From Bacillota bacterium (lineage in GTDB: Bacteria > Bacillota > DTU025): a DNA stretch of 6,171 nt. The translations under genes were made by a program, and so were the position numbers. Position 1 is the first letter of the stretch; each line of letters opens with the position of its first letter. Positions 1 through 4,735 of the stretch are shown here, one piece after another. Under the pieces are notes generated by a model, which made no database searches, was not told the origin of the DNA, and worked only from the letters and a program-made list of their open reading frames with translations. Location of the stretch: assembly GCA_003456765.1 (NCBI GenBank), contig DMOT01000222.1:1-6171 (forward strand). The letters are read 5' to 3'.

Positions 1-500
1 CTTGCGAAGTATGGGAAAGCCCGAAGGCTGTATAACCTGGGAGCCTTGAACGGACGGTTCAGGCAGACAAACTTAACCGGGGAAGCTCTGCATCATCCAG
101 AGAGCTGGCAGGCCTAAAGAAGCGGAGACGCAAGGATGGAAGTAGGGCGGTAGATGAGTCTGTAGGATTCAGCCTGTGAAAAGCTGGCAAAAGGCTGGAG
201 GATAAGGCTGAGGGGACAGCGATCCGGAGCTGCTGGGTCCTGTGCCCGCTCAAAGCCGGGCGGGGTAGATTGCCTTCAAGCTAAAAACGCCTTGCGGGAC
301 TGTGGATATAATCAGCCATGCAAGAAAGGAACAAAGGAATCGTGGGGATGAAGGAGCTCACCAACTACGTGGTCGGTGCATTGCATCTTTTCACTTTTCA
401 ATGGAACGAAGTGACTAAGGCTTGTTAGGAACCGTGTATGAGACCTGCAGGCGTGGTTCTTTGAGAGGGATGACGCTAGGCGGATTGCCTGGCACCATGA
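1..500 (+). ncRNA. Probable large structured non-coding RNA, 3' portion (family uncertain)
   Basis: No plausible protein gene fits here, but the DNA is dense in stems that can form on the + strand. Examples are 211-214/238-241 with an inner 217-220/229-232; CCCGC 245-249 with GCGGG 260-264; ATGCAA 318-323 with TTGCAT 381-386, enclosing CACC 359-362 with GGTG 375-378; TCACTT 391-396 with AAGTGA 409-414, continuing inward as TTC/GAA; and GCTAGGC 475-481 with GCCTGGC 487-493. Single-stranded linkers are purine-rich (GGAACAAAGGAA at 328-339), as in large ribozymes and riboswitch-like RNAs. The 5' end probably lies outside the window. Candidates are an ORF-less or degraded group II intron (see 429-493) and a large Bacillota RNA such as OLE. 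I recognise neither with certainty. The direction is inferred from the neighbouring genes and the domain-V-like element. The 3' boundary is a guess. Confidence 0.4.
429..493 (+). other. Group II intron domain V/VI-like hairpin pair
   Basis: Bases 429-437 (GAACCGTGT) pair with 451-459 (GCGTGGTTC) over nine positions, with G-U pairs, and two unpaired bases follow on the 3' strand (449-450). This resembles the lower helix and bulge of group II intron domain V. The following TTTGAGAGGG (460-469) resembles the common joiner after domain V (…GGTTCTGTGAGAGG). A second hairpin, 475-481 with 487-493 (7 bp, 5-nt loop), sits where domain VI would be. Against this, the catalytic triad position reads AAC rather than AGC or CGC, the element is 31 rather than 34 nt, the upper helix is poor, no clear branch-point A is seen, and no reverse transcriptase is present. 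It is either a decayed intron end or coincidence. Confidence 0.25.
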
Positions 501-713
501 TACTTGAGCGTGAATGATCTGCCCCGTTCATGTCGATGCAGGTGCACTGGCTGCACATTAGTCACCCTAGCCTGCGATAAAATGCATAGGCGTTGACTGC
601 TGTCAGCATGACCGCGTGGTTGGCGCTTGCAGCTTACTTTCAGTGTGGGCTGCAATGTCCGCATTCATCTTGCGCACGGCAGACTATCGACGCTAGGCGG
701 TGTTTCGGGTGGA
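501..713. other. Non-coding spacer with several hairpins, no gene seen
   Basis: No ORF here has a ribosome-binding site or a recognisable product. Visible structures are GCAGG 538-542 with CCTGC 571-575 around GTGCA/TGCAC (542-556, sharing base 542), a TGAC-TGCT-GTCA hairpin at 594-605, and a perfect 7-bp stem TTGCAGC 627-633 with GCTGCAA 649-655. None is followed by a T-run, so none is an obvious terminator. The 12-mer at 689-700 repeats the one at 472-483. The stretch may be the tail of the upstream RNA or simple spacer. Confidence 0.4.
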
Positions 714-742
714 TTGACAGTGCTGGTGGGGTATGATAACTT
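714..742 (+). promoter_or_regulatory. Sigma-A-type promoter for the rpmG-secE-nusG transcript
   Basis: A perfect -35 TTGACA (714-719) is followed by a 17-bp spacer and the -10 hexamer TAACTT (737-742). The -10 keeps the three most conserved positions (T1, A2, T6) and is preceded by the extended element TGA at 734-736. Transcription would begin near 749, leaving a leader of about 95 nt before rpmG. TATGAT at 732-737 is closer to consensus as a hexamer but lies only 12 bp from the -35. The rpoB promoter in this window has the same design. Confidence 0.6.
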
Positions 743-756
743 TTAGGGGTAACTAT

Positions 757-816
757 GGGCGCTCCGGGCACGGAGCGTCGCCTGTGTCTGCTCGAGCCTT
801 CTGGCGACAGGGACAC
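757..816 (+). promoter_or_regulatory. Folded rpmG leader with alternative stems
   Basis: The leader contains a perfect hairpin CGCTCCG 760-766 / CGGAGCG 771-777 with a GGCA loop. Next come two stems that interlock rather than nest: GTCGCC 777-782 with GGCGAC 803-808, and GTGTC 784-788 with GACAC 812-816. They form either a pseudoknot or mutually exclusive folds, and the first shares base 777 with the hairpin. No T-run follows, so this is not a terminator. The fold ends 11 nt before the rpmG ribosome-binding site, so translational control is possible but unproven. Confidence 0.35.
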
Positions 817-843
817 AACTGAACAATGGGGAGGTTTAGCGAG

Positions 844-993
844 ATGCGGGAGGGTATTACCCTTCAGTGTAACGAATGCAAGAACCGCAACTATCAGACC
901 ATCAAGAACAAGCGGAATGACCCTGACAGGATCGAGCTGAAGAAGTACTGCAAGTTCTGCAGGGCGCACACTTTACACAAGGAGACACGCTAA
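844..993 (+). CDS. rpmG: 50S ribosomal protein L33
   Basis: This 49-codon gene encodes L33, a small protein of the large ribosomal subunit near the E site. The protein begins [12 protein letters not shown] and ends HTLHKETR. It carries the two CxxC pairs of a zinc ribbon, C9-x2-C12 and C36-x2-C39, so it is the zinc-binding (C+) form rather than the cysteine-free paralogue that many Bacillota also have. Forty-nine residues is the usual family length. The ATG start has a strong Shine-Dalgarno GGGGAGG at 828-834 with a 9-nt gap. It lies directly upstream of secE and nusG, the classical order in Bacillota. Its last codons contain the promoter for secE, so its 3' end is under double constraint. 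The overlapping + strand frame from 755 has no family similarity and is a shadow. Confidence 0.95.
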   Translation: MREGITLQCNECKNRNYQTIKNKRNDPDRIELKKYCKFCRAHTLHKETR

Positions 994-1001
994 GATATAA
1001 T
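972..1001 (+). promoter_or_regulatory. Internal promoter for secE-nusG inside the 3' end of rpmG
   Basis: TTTACA (972-977, five of six -35 matches) is followed by an 18-bp spacer and a perfect -10 TATAAT (996-1001). The predicted start is near 1008, about 27 nt before the secE ATG, just enough for its ribosome-binding site. The -35 lies within rpmG codons and the -10 begins 2 nt after its stop. It would let secE-nusG and the downstream genes be made separately from L33. Confidence 0.6.
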
Positions 1002-1034
1002 CTAGGCGTGTTTGACAGGGGAGGGATCTATTTC

Positions 1035-1274
1035 ATGGCTCAAGAAGCCAAACCGACTCTCTCCACGCGCATGGGAGGATTCTTCGGCAAGATTGGCAAG
1101 TTCTTTCGGGAGGTGCGCGCTGAATTCAAGCGAGTTCAGTGGCCTGGCCGGAAGGAAACCTGGTCTTTGACTCTAGCCGTGCTCGTGTACGTGCTCATCG
1201 TAACCGCGTTTCTGGGTCTAGTCGACCTGGGGCTGTCCTTCGTAGTCGAGCAGATTGTTAAGGCAGCCGCATGA
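1035..1274 (+). CDS. secE: Preprotein translocase subunit SecE
   Basis: SecE is the small membrane subunit that clamps SecY in the SecYEG translocon of the cytoplasmic membrane. The 79-residue product has a basic, amphipathic cytoplasmic region (about residues 12-44) with the conserved core E30-F-K-R-V-Q-W-P37, then one hydrophobic span (about 45-71) and a short tail. This is the single-span form typical of Gram-positive bacteria; enterobacterial SecE has three spans. I chose ATG 1035 because GGGGAGGG at 1018-1025 lies 9 nt upstream. The in-frame GTG at 1008 coincides with the predicted transcript start and would be leaderless. The stop codon overlaps the nusG start (ATGA, 1271-1274), which suggests translational coupling. 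Confidence 0.95.
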   Translation: MAQEAKPTLSTRMGGFFGKIGKFFREVRAEFKRVQWPGRKETWSLTLAVLVYVLIVTAFLGLVDLGLSFVVEQIVKAAA

Positions 1275-1825
1275 GGGAAGTGGGTACTGAGGAGATGGAG
1301 AACGGCAGGGGCTGGTACGTAATTCATACGTACTCAGGCTATGAAAACAAGGTAAAGACCAATCTGGAACGGCGCGTGCAGACCATGGAGAAGGAAGACA
1401 AGATATTCCGGGTGCTCGTACCGACTGAAGAGGTCACAGAGTTCAAGGATGGGCGAAAAAAGGTTGTCCAGCGCAAGAGGTTCCCCGGTTATGTCCTTGT
1501 CGAGATGGTCATGAGTGACGACTCCTGGTATGTCGTCAGAAACACTCCCGGAGTCACCGGTTTTGTGGGTTCCGGAAGCAAACCGATTCCACTTACGGAT
1601 GACGAGATGCGTACTATCCTTCGCCAAATGGGGGTGGAGGAGCCCACGGTAAAGGTGGCCTTCGAGATCGGAGAGACCGTAAGGGTGGTCTCGGGCCCCT
1701 TCGAGAACCTGGACGGAATCGTCCAGGAGGTCAGTCCCGAACGGGGCAGGCTGCGTGTACAGGTATCTATGTTCGAACGCGAAATCCCGGTGGAACTCGA
1801 CTTTGCAGATGTTGAGAAGTACTAG
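1271..1825 (+). CDS. nusG: Transcription termination/antitermination factor NusG
   Basis: NusG binds the RNA polymerase clamp and modulates pausing and termination; its C-terminal domain contacts partners such as ribosomal protein S10 or Rho. The 184-residue product has the NGN domain first (W15-Y-V-I-H-T-Y-S-G-Y-E to about residue 118, including F71-P-G-Y-V-L-V-E and N91-T-P-G-V-T-G). A KOW domain follows (about 131-158, F-E-I-G-E-T-V-R-V-V-S-G-P-F). The N91-T92 pair matches the N-T dipeptide that B. subtilis NusG uses to recognise T-rich pause sites, so a pause-promoting NusG is likely. The start at 1271 overlaps secE and has only a weak AAGG upstream. ATG 1295 (MENGRGW) would give a length closer to B. 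subtilis, but GAGGAG abuts it with no spacing. The N-terminus is therefore uncertain by eight residues. Confidence 0.95.
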   Translation: MREVGTEEMENGRGWYVIHTYSGYENKVKTNLERRVQTMEKEDKIFRVLVPTEEVTEFKDGRKKVVQRKRFPGYVLVEMVMSDDSWYVVRNTPGVTGFVGSGSKPIPLTDDEMRTILRQMGVEEPTVKVAFEIGETVRVVSGPFENLDGIVQEVSPERGRLRVQVSMFEREIPVELDFADVEKY

Positions 1826-1853
1826 CGCTCGCCGGGGAGGAGGTGTCAGCTAA

Positions 1854-2282
1854 ATGGCGAAGAAAGTCGCGGCAGTAGTCAAATTGCAGTTGAACGCGGG
1901 GAAGGCCAGTCCCGCACCGCCTGTCGGCCCAGTGCTGGCGCCCACGGGAATTAACATTGTTGAGTTCTGCAAGAACTTCAACTCCAAGACTGCCGATCAG
2001 GTAGGCACGATAATTCCGGTTGAGGTTACGGTGTACGACGACAGATCATACACCTACGTCCTAAAGACGCCTCCGGCGTCATTCTTGATCAAGAAGGCGC
2101 TTGGGCTCGAGAAAGGCTCGGGAGAACCCGACACTGACAAGGTGGGCAAGCTAACCCTGGAGCAGGTTAGGCAGATTGCAGAAGTGAAGATGCCTGACCT
2201 CAATGCCAATAGTATCGAAGCTGCTATGAGACTGGTCAAGGGCAGTGCAAGAAGCATGGGGGTAGAGGTTGAAGAGGCCTAG
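1854..2282 (+). CDS. rplK: 50S ribosomal protein L11
   Basis: L11 binds the GTPase-associated region of 23S rRNA with L10 and takes part in factor-dependent GTP hydrolysis and the stringent response. The product is 142 residues, as usual. The N-terminal domain has P20-A-P-P-V-G-P26, the proline loop where thiostrepton acts. The C-terminal rRNA-binding domain includes [21 protein letters not shown] and S-A-R-S-M-G. One oddity is residues 29-30, which read AP where B. subtilis and E. coli have GQ (GPALGQ.GVNIM becomes [12 protein letters not shown]). The start is secured by an ideal AGGAGGTG at 1838-1845, 8 nt upstream. It lies 28 nt after nusG and is probably cotranscribed with it. Confidence 0.97.
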   Translation: MAKKVAAVVKLQLNAGKASPAPPVGPVLAPTGINIVEFCKNFNSKTADQVGTIIPVEVTVYDDRSYTYVLKTPPASFLIKKALGLEKGSGEPDTDKVGKLTLEQVRQIAEVKMPDLNANSIEAAMRLVKGSARSMGVEVEEA

Positions 2283-2377
2283 ATTCGTACCCGTGCAGAG
2301 CAGCCCGCGCTCTAACATGGCGGGCCACAATCGTGGGAGGAGAGTATTCCGCTAGCACCACGTGGGAGGTAAACTCT
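2283..2377 (+). promoter_or_regulatory. rplK-rplA spacer with hairpin and duplicated ribosome-binding-like motif
   Basis: The 95-base gap contains a perfect 6-bp stem GCCCGC 2303-2308 with GCGGGC 2320-2325. After it come two copies of CCAC…GTGGGAGG: CCAC 2325-2328 with GTGGGAGG 2333-2340, and CCACGTGGGAGG 2358-2369. Only the second has correct spacing to the rplA ATG. CCAC 2325-2328 could pair with either GTGG, so it might expose or mask the rplA ribosome-binding site. A role as a target for L1 autoregulation is possible but not shown; in E. coli that site lies upstream of rplK. No terminator or promoter is seen. Confidence 0.3.
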
Positions 2378-3088
2378 ATGCCAAAGAGAGGCAAGAAATA
2401 CAGGGATTCGGTAAAGCTGATCGACAGAATGGCTCAGTATGAACCGGCCGAAGGCGTCAAGCTCGTACGCGAGGTCGCCAAGGCCGACTTTGATGAGACT
2501 ATTGAAGCCCATATTAGATTGGGTGTAGATCCCCGTCGTTCAGACCAGCAGGTTCGTGGAGCCGTTGTGCTTCCTCACGGAACTGGGAAGACCAAGACGG
2601 TTTTGGTTTTTGCAATGGGCGAGAAGGCACGCGAGGCTGAACAGGCCGGCGCCGACTACGTAGGCGGGGAAGACATGGCTGAGAAAATACAGGGTGGATG
2701 GCTCGATTTTGATGCCGCCGTGGCCACTCCCGACATGATGAGTGTTGTGGGGAGGCTCGGAAGGATTCTTGGCCCGAGGGGCTTGATGCCTAACCCCAAG
2801 GCGGGAACGGTTACATTTGACGTAGCCAAGGCAGTCAATGACATCAAAGCAGGCAAGGTTGAGTACAGGGTTGACAAGAGTGGGATCATCCATATTCCCA
2901 TAGGCAAAGCCTCGTTCGAAGAGGAGAAGCTAATGTCTAACCTTGAGGTTTTGGCAGACGCCATCGTGAAAGCGCGTCCTGCTGCTGCTAAGGGGACCTA
3001 CGTAAGGAGCGTCGCGTTGGCGCCTTCGATGGGACCTTCAGTGCGCCTCAGCCCTCAGCTTTTCGTGCAGATGGTGGTCAAGAAGTAG
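2378..3088 (+). CDS. rplA: 50S ribosomal protein L1
   Basis: L1 forms the mobile L1 stalk of the large subunit that helps release deacylated tRNA; in many bacteria it also represses its own operon. The 236-residue product is close to the family length. It begins [17 protein letters not shown] and has the split two-domain L1 fold: domain I from the two ends and domain II in the middle (about residues 68-160). The signature [18 protein letters not shown] is at about 127-144. The C-terminal part has [18 protein letters not shown]. The chosen ATG has GGGAGGT at 2364-2370 with a 7-nt gap and gives the standard N-terminus. An in-frame GTG at 2333 would add 15 non-conserved residues and is rejected. 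Confidence 0.97.
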   Translation: MPKRGKKYRDSVKLIDRMAQYEPAEGVKLVREVAKADFDETIEAHIRLGVDPRRSDQQVRGAVVLPHGTGKTKTVLVFAMGEKAREAEQAGADYVGGEDMAEKIQGGWLDFDAAVATPDMMSVVGRLGRILGPRGLMPNPKAGTVTFDVAKAVNDIKAGKVEYRVDKSGIIHIPIGKASFEEEKLMSNLEVLADAIVKARPAAAKGTYVRSVALAPSMGPSVRLSPQLFVQMVVKK

Positions 3089-3118
3089 AGCTGTTTACTT
3101 TGACAATAGAGAGATGTG

Positions 3119-3289
3119 CCTGGCCCCAGACAGCAGGCGCCGCGCAGTGTGGCAGTGTCGCATGAGCGCAGCCTAAGTGACGAGATGTCAGCCCGCCGAG
3201 GCCGGAGGGAAGCCTAGCTTCCGGACGCAAATGCATCTGAGTAATTTGCGGGACCTCCGGCCACATGTGAGCCGAGGTCCCTTTCTATT
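3119..3289 (+). promoter_or_regulatory. L10 leader: autoregulatory attenuator of rplJ-rplL
   Basis: The core AGACAGCAGGCG (3128-3139) and CGCCGAGGCC (3194-3203) matches the L10-binding kink-turn region of L10 leaders. GGCG 3136-3139 pairs with CGCC 3194-3197, and CTGGCC 3120-3125 pairs with GGCCGG 3200-3205 (one G-U). Between them lie GCGC 3142-3145 / GCGC 3166-3169 and a TGAC/GTCA hairpin (3178-3190). Bases 3200-3208 (GGCCGGAGG) are also a perfect 9-bp complement of 3254-3262, the 5' arm of the terminator. An L10-bound lower stem therefore frees the terminator, while unbound RNA can form the antiterminator. A 7-bp stem CGCAAAT 3226-3232 / ATTTGCG 3244-3250 lies between. L10-dependent attenuation of this kind is known in B. 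subtilis. Confidence 0.88.
3250..3289 (+). terminator. Intrinsic terminator of the L10 leader
   Basis: GGGACCT 3250-3256 pairs with AGGTCCC 3275-3281, and CGGC 3258-3261 pairs with GCCG 3271-3274. Only C3257 bulges, and the loop is 9 nt (3262-3270). TTTCTATT follows at 3282-3289. It lies 46 nt before the rplJ start, so it acts as an attenuator rather than an operon end. Confidence 0.8.
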
Positions 3290-3334
3290 GCTGGTTACCA
3301 AGTAAGTCGAGTGCGTGTGAACGGAGGTGTAATA

Positions 3335-3886
3335 GTGTCTACACCGCAGAAAGTCAAGACGGTAGAAGAGATTCAAGCCAAACTCAGTTCATCCAGCTGC
3401 ATTGTGCTGACTGACTTCCGCGGCCTGAACGTAGCGCAGATGACTACACTCAGGCGAAAGCTGACGGAGGCGGGCGTGGATTACAAGGTTTACAAGAACA
3501 CGCTCATCAAGATTGCAGCAGACAACGCTGGTATCCGAGGGCTGGAACCATACCTTGAGGGCCCGACTGCCGTGGCCTTTTCCAGCGATGATCCAGTTGC
3601 TCCAGCCAAGATACTTGCCGATTTCGCTCGAGAGAGCAAGATCCTGAAGGTCAAGGCTGGAGTTCTACAGGGAGAGGCGATCGACAAGGACCGGGTCGCG
3701 GAGCTTGCGGCCTTGCCGCCCGCGGAGGTCATAATTGGCAAGATGATCGGAGCGATGCAGGGTCCGATATTCGGCCTCGTCAATGTGCTTGCCGGGCCGA
3801 CACGAAAACTCGTATGGGCATTAGATGCCATAAGACAACAGATGGAAGAAGCCGGCGGAGATCCGCAGACCGTTCAGGCTCAATAA
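3335..3886 (+). CDS. rplJ: 50S ribosomal protein L10
   Basis: L10 anchors the L7/L12 dimers to 23S rRNA beside L11 and forms the base of the ribosomal stalk. The 183-residue product begins [17 protein letters not shown]. It has the conserved V24-L-T-D-F-R-G-L rRNA-binding region, Y50-K-V-Y-K-N-T-L, and a C-terminal helical tail (about 145-183) that carries the L12-dimer sites. The length is slightly above the B. subtilis protein. The start is GTG 3335: GGAGGTG at 3323-3329 sits 5 nt upstream. The in-frame GTG at 3311 would put this ribosome-binding site inside the gene. Expression should be controlled by the attenuator just upstream. It is cotranscribed with rplL after a 19-nt gap. Confidence 0.96.
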   Translation: MSTPQKVKTVEEIQAKLSSSSCIVLTDFRGLNVAQMTTLRRKLTEAGVDYKVYKNTLIKIAADNAGIRGLEPYLEGPTAVAFSSDDPVAPAKILADFARESKILKVKAGVLQGEAIDKDRVAELAALPPAEVIIGKMIGAMQGPIFGLVNVLAGPTRKLVWALDAIRQQMEEAGGDPQTVQAQ

Positions 3887-3905
3887 AAGGGAGGAAAATT
3901 GTGCT

Positions 3906-4289
3906 ATGACTACTAAGGAAGAAATCCTTGCTGCTATCAAGAGCATGACAGTTCTCGAGCTGGCCGAATTGGTCAAGGATCTCGAGGAGGAGTTTGGCGT
4001 AAGTGCTGCAATGCCGGTGGCTGCTATGGCTGCCGCTCCGGGCGCTGGCGGCGCTGCCGCTCCTGAAGAGGAAGAGAAGACAGAGTTCGACGTGATCCTG
4101 ACGTCAACGGGCCAGCAGAAGATTCCTGTGCTCAAGGTGGTTAGGGAGATTACGGGCCTTGGTCTTAAGGAAGCCAAGGGGCTTGTGGACAATGTTCCCC
4201 AGCCTATCAAAGAGGGAGTCAAGAAGGAAGAGGCAGAGGAGATCAAGACCAAGATCTCTGACGTCGGAGGAGAAGTCGAGATTAAGTAG
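3906..4289 (+). CDS. rplL: 50S ribosomal protein L7/L12
   Basis: L7/L12 is the multi-copy stalk protein that recruits and activates the translational GTPases. The 127-residue product has an N-terminal dimerisation and L10-binding domain (about 1-33) and a flexible Ala/Gly/Pro hinge (about 34-54, A-A-M-P-V-A-A-M…). The globular C-terminal domain (about 57-127) has K-T-E-F-D-V-I-L and the factor-binding helix [15 protein letters not shown]. The acidic run EEEE at 54-57 marks the end of the hinge. The start ATG follows GGGAGGA (3889-3895) by 10 nt. A long hairpin downstream probably ends many transcripts before rpoB. The high stalk stoichiometry (L12 in several copies per L10) fits a strong ribosome-binding site. 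Confidence 0.97.
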   Translation: MTTKEEILAAIKSMTVLELAELVKDLEEEFGVSAAMPVAAMAAAPGAGGAAAPEEEEKTEFDVILTSTGQQKIPVLKVVREITGLGLKEAKGLVDNVPQPIKEGVKKEEAEEIKTKISDVGGEVEIK

Positions 4290-4326
4290 CCTGCCTGGGC
4301 AGGATCATAGTGAACCAGCGATTTGT

Positions 4327-4379
4327 GCCGGGAAAAGGCAGGGCATTCATAGCCGAGCCTACTCCCGGCCGTCTCTTTT
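4327..4379 (+). terminator. Terminator-like hairpin between rplL and rpoB
   Basis: GCCGGGA 4327-4333 pairs with TCCCGGC 4363-4369. Above a 2x2 loop, AGGC 4336-4339 pairs with GCCT 4357-4360. An AG/GA tandem mismatch follows, then GGC 4342-4344 pairs with GCC 4352-4354 and closes a 7-nt loop. CGTCTCTTTTC follows, an imperfect U-tract, so termination may be partial. A smaller perfect hairpin, CCTGCC/GGCAGG (4290-4303), begins right after the rplL stop without a T-run. Confidence 0.6.
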
Positions 4380-4406
4380 CGCGCCGGCTGCTGCCAGCGT
4401 GCATAC

Positions 4407-4424
4407 CTCTCTAGCTCTCTAGCT
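4407..4424. repeat. Tandem 8-bp repeat CTCTCTAG
   Basis: Two exact copies of CTCTCTAG (4407-4414 and 4415-4422) are followed by a partial third (CT). They sit between the rplL terminator and the rpoB promoter -35. The pyrimidine-rich run could be replication slippage; no function is evident. Confidence 0.5.
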
Positions 4425-4431
4425 GCATGGT

Positions 4432-4460
4432 TTGACGCAACATGTGGTTCATGTTAACAT
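4432..4460 (+). promoter_or_regulatory. Sigma-A-type promoter for rpoB
   Basis: TTGACG (4432-4437, five of six) is followed by a 17-bp spacer and -10 TAACAT (4455-4460), with extended TGT at 4452-4454. Transcription should start near 4467, about 270 nt before the rpoB ATG. A second -10-like TATACT (4485-4490) has only a poor -35 (TTAAGT, 4463-4468). Together with the upstream terminator, this lets rpoB be expressed apart from the stalk genes. Confidence 0.65.
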
Positions 4461-4466
4461 AATTAA

Positions 4467-4735
4467 GTGTCACAAGAGAACGGGTATACTGGATGCGCTG
4501 TGATTTGTGGAGGCTTGGCCCCTGTTAGGCTAGGAGCTGTGCCCGGCTCGGGTGACCGTGAATAAGGGCACTACTGGGACGGCATGACTTGTGTGCTGTC
4601 TACGTATTACTATTAATCTCAGCGCGGCTTTGGCCTGAAGGTGTCTACTAAGGGTCATGAAGGTCCGCGCTATTCAGTATGTCCGGAAATCCATGGGAAA
4701 GCAAGGTGGGTTGCAGTGAGATTGCTGATGCACCG
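4467..4735 (+). promoter_or_regulatory. Structured 5' leader of rpoB (three hairpins)
   Basis: Three consecutive hairpins can be drawn. The first is GTGCCC 4539-4544 / GGGCAC 4566-4571, with an inner CGG-GTGA-CCG (4549-4558) closed by a GNRA tetraloop. The second is GACGGCA 4578-4584 / TGCTGTC 4594-4600, seven pairs with one G-U. The third is AGCGCGG 4621-4627 / CCGCGCT 4665-4671, continuing as CTT/AAG and TGGCC/GGTCA, with 2-nt bulges at 4658-4659 and 4663-4664. An AT-rich linker (4601-4620) separates the second and third. No T-run follows, so these are not terminators. I do not recognise a known riboswitch or ribosomal-protein leader. A role in control of rpoB translation or RNA stability is inferred from position only. 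Confidence 0.4.

Noticed and set aside
1..117. Open frame from base 1 ending in TAA at 115-117 (…GALNGRFRQTNLTGEALHH…), possible C-terminus of an upstream gene
   Set aside because: I recognise no family, 38 codons without a stop is unremarkable at this composition, and the stretch runs into and resembles the structured RNA. A frame check with upstream sequence would decide it.
755..940. 61-codon + strand frame overlapping rpmG
   Set aside because: It has no ribosome-binding site and no family similarity, and it overlaps the unmistakable L33 gene in another frame.
1012..1017. TTGACA just before secE as a promoter
   Set aside because: There is no -10 at 16-18 bp, and any transcript would start within secE. 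The TTTACA/TATAAT pair upstream explains expression better.
1008..1034. GTG 1008 as an earlier secE start
   Set aside because: It coincides with the predicted transcript start, has no upstream ribosome-binding site, and the strong GGGGAGGG would lie inside the coding region.
3100..3105. TTGACA upstream of the L10 leader as a promoter
   Set aside because: The -35 is perfect, but positions 3121-3130, where a -10 must lie, are GC-rich (TGGCCCCAGA) with no resemblance to TATAAT.
3821..4252. 143-codon minus-strand frame opposite rplL
   Set aside because: It is the antisense shadow of the Ala/Glu/Lys-rich rplL codons, Ser/Leu-rich and low-complexity, with no ribosome-binding site.
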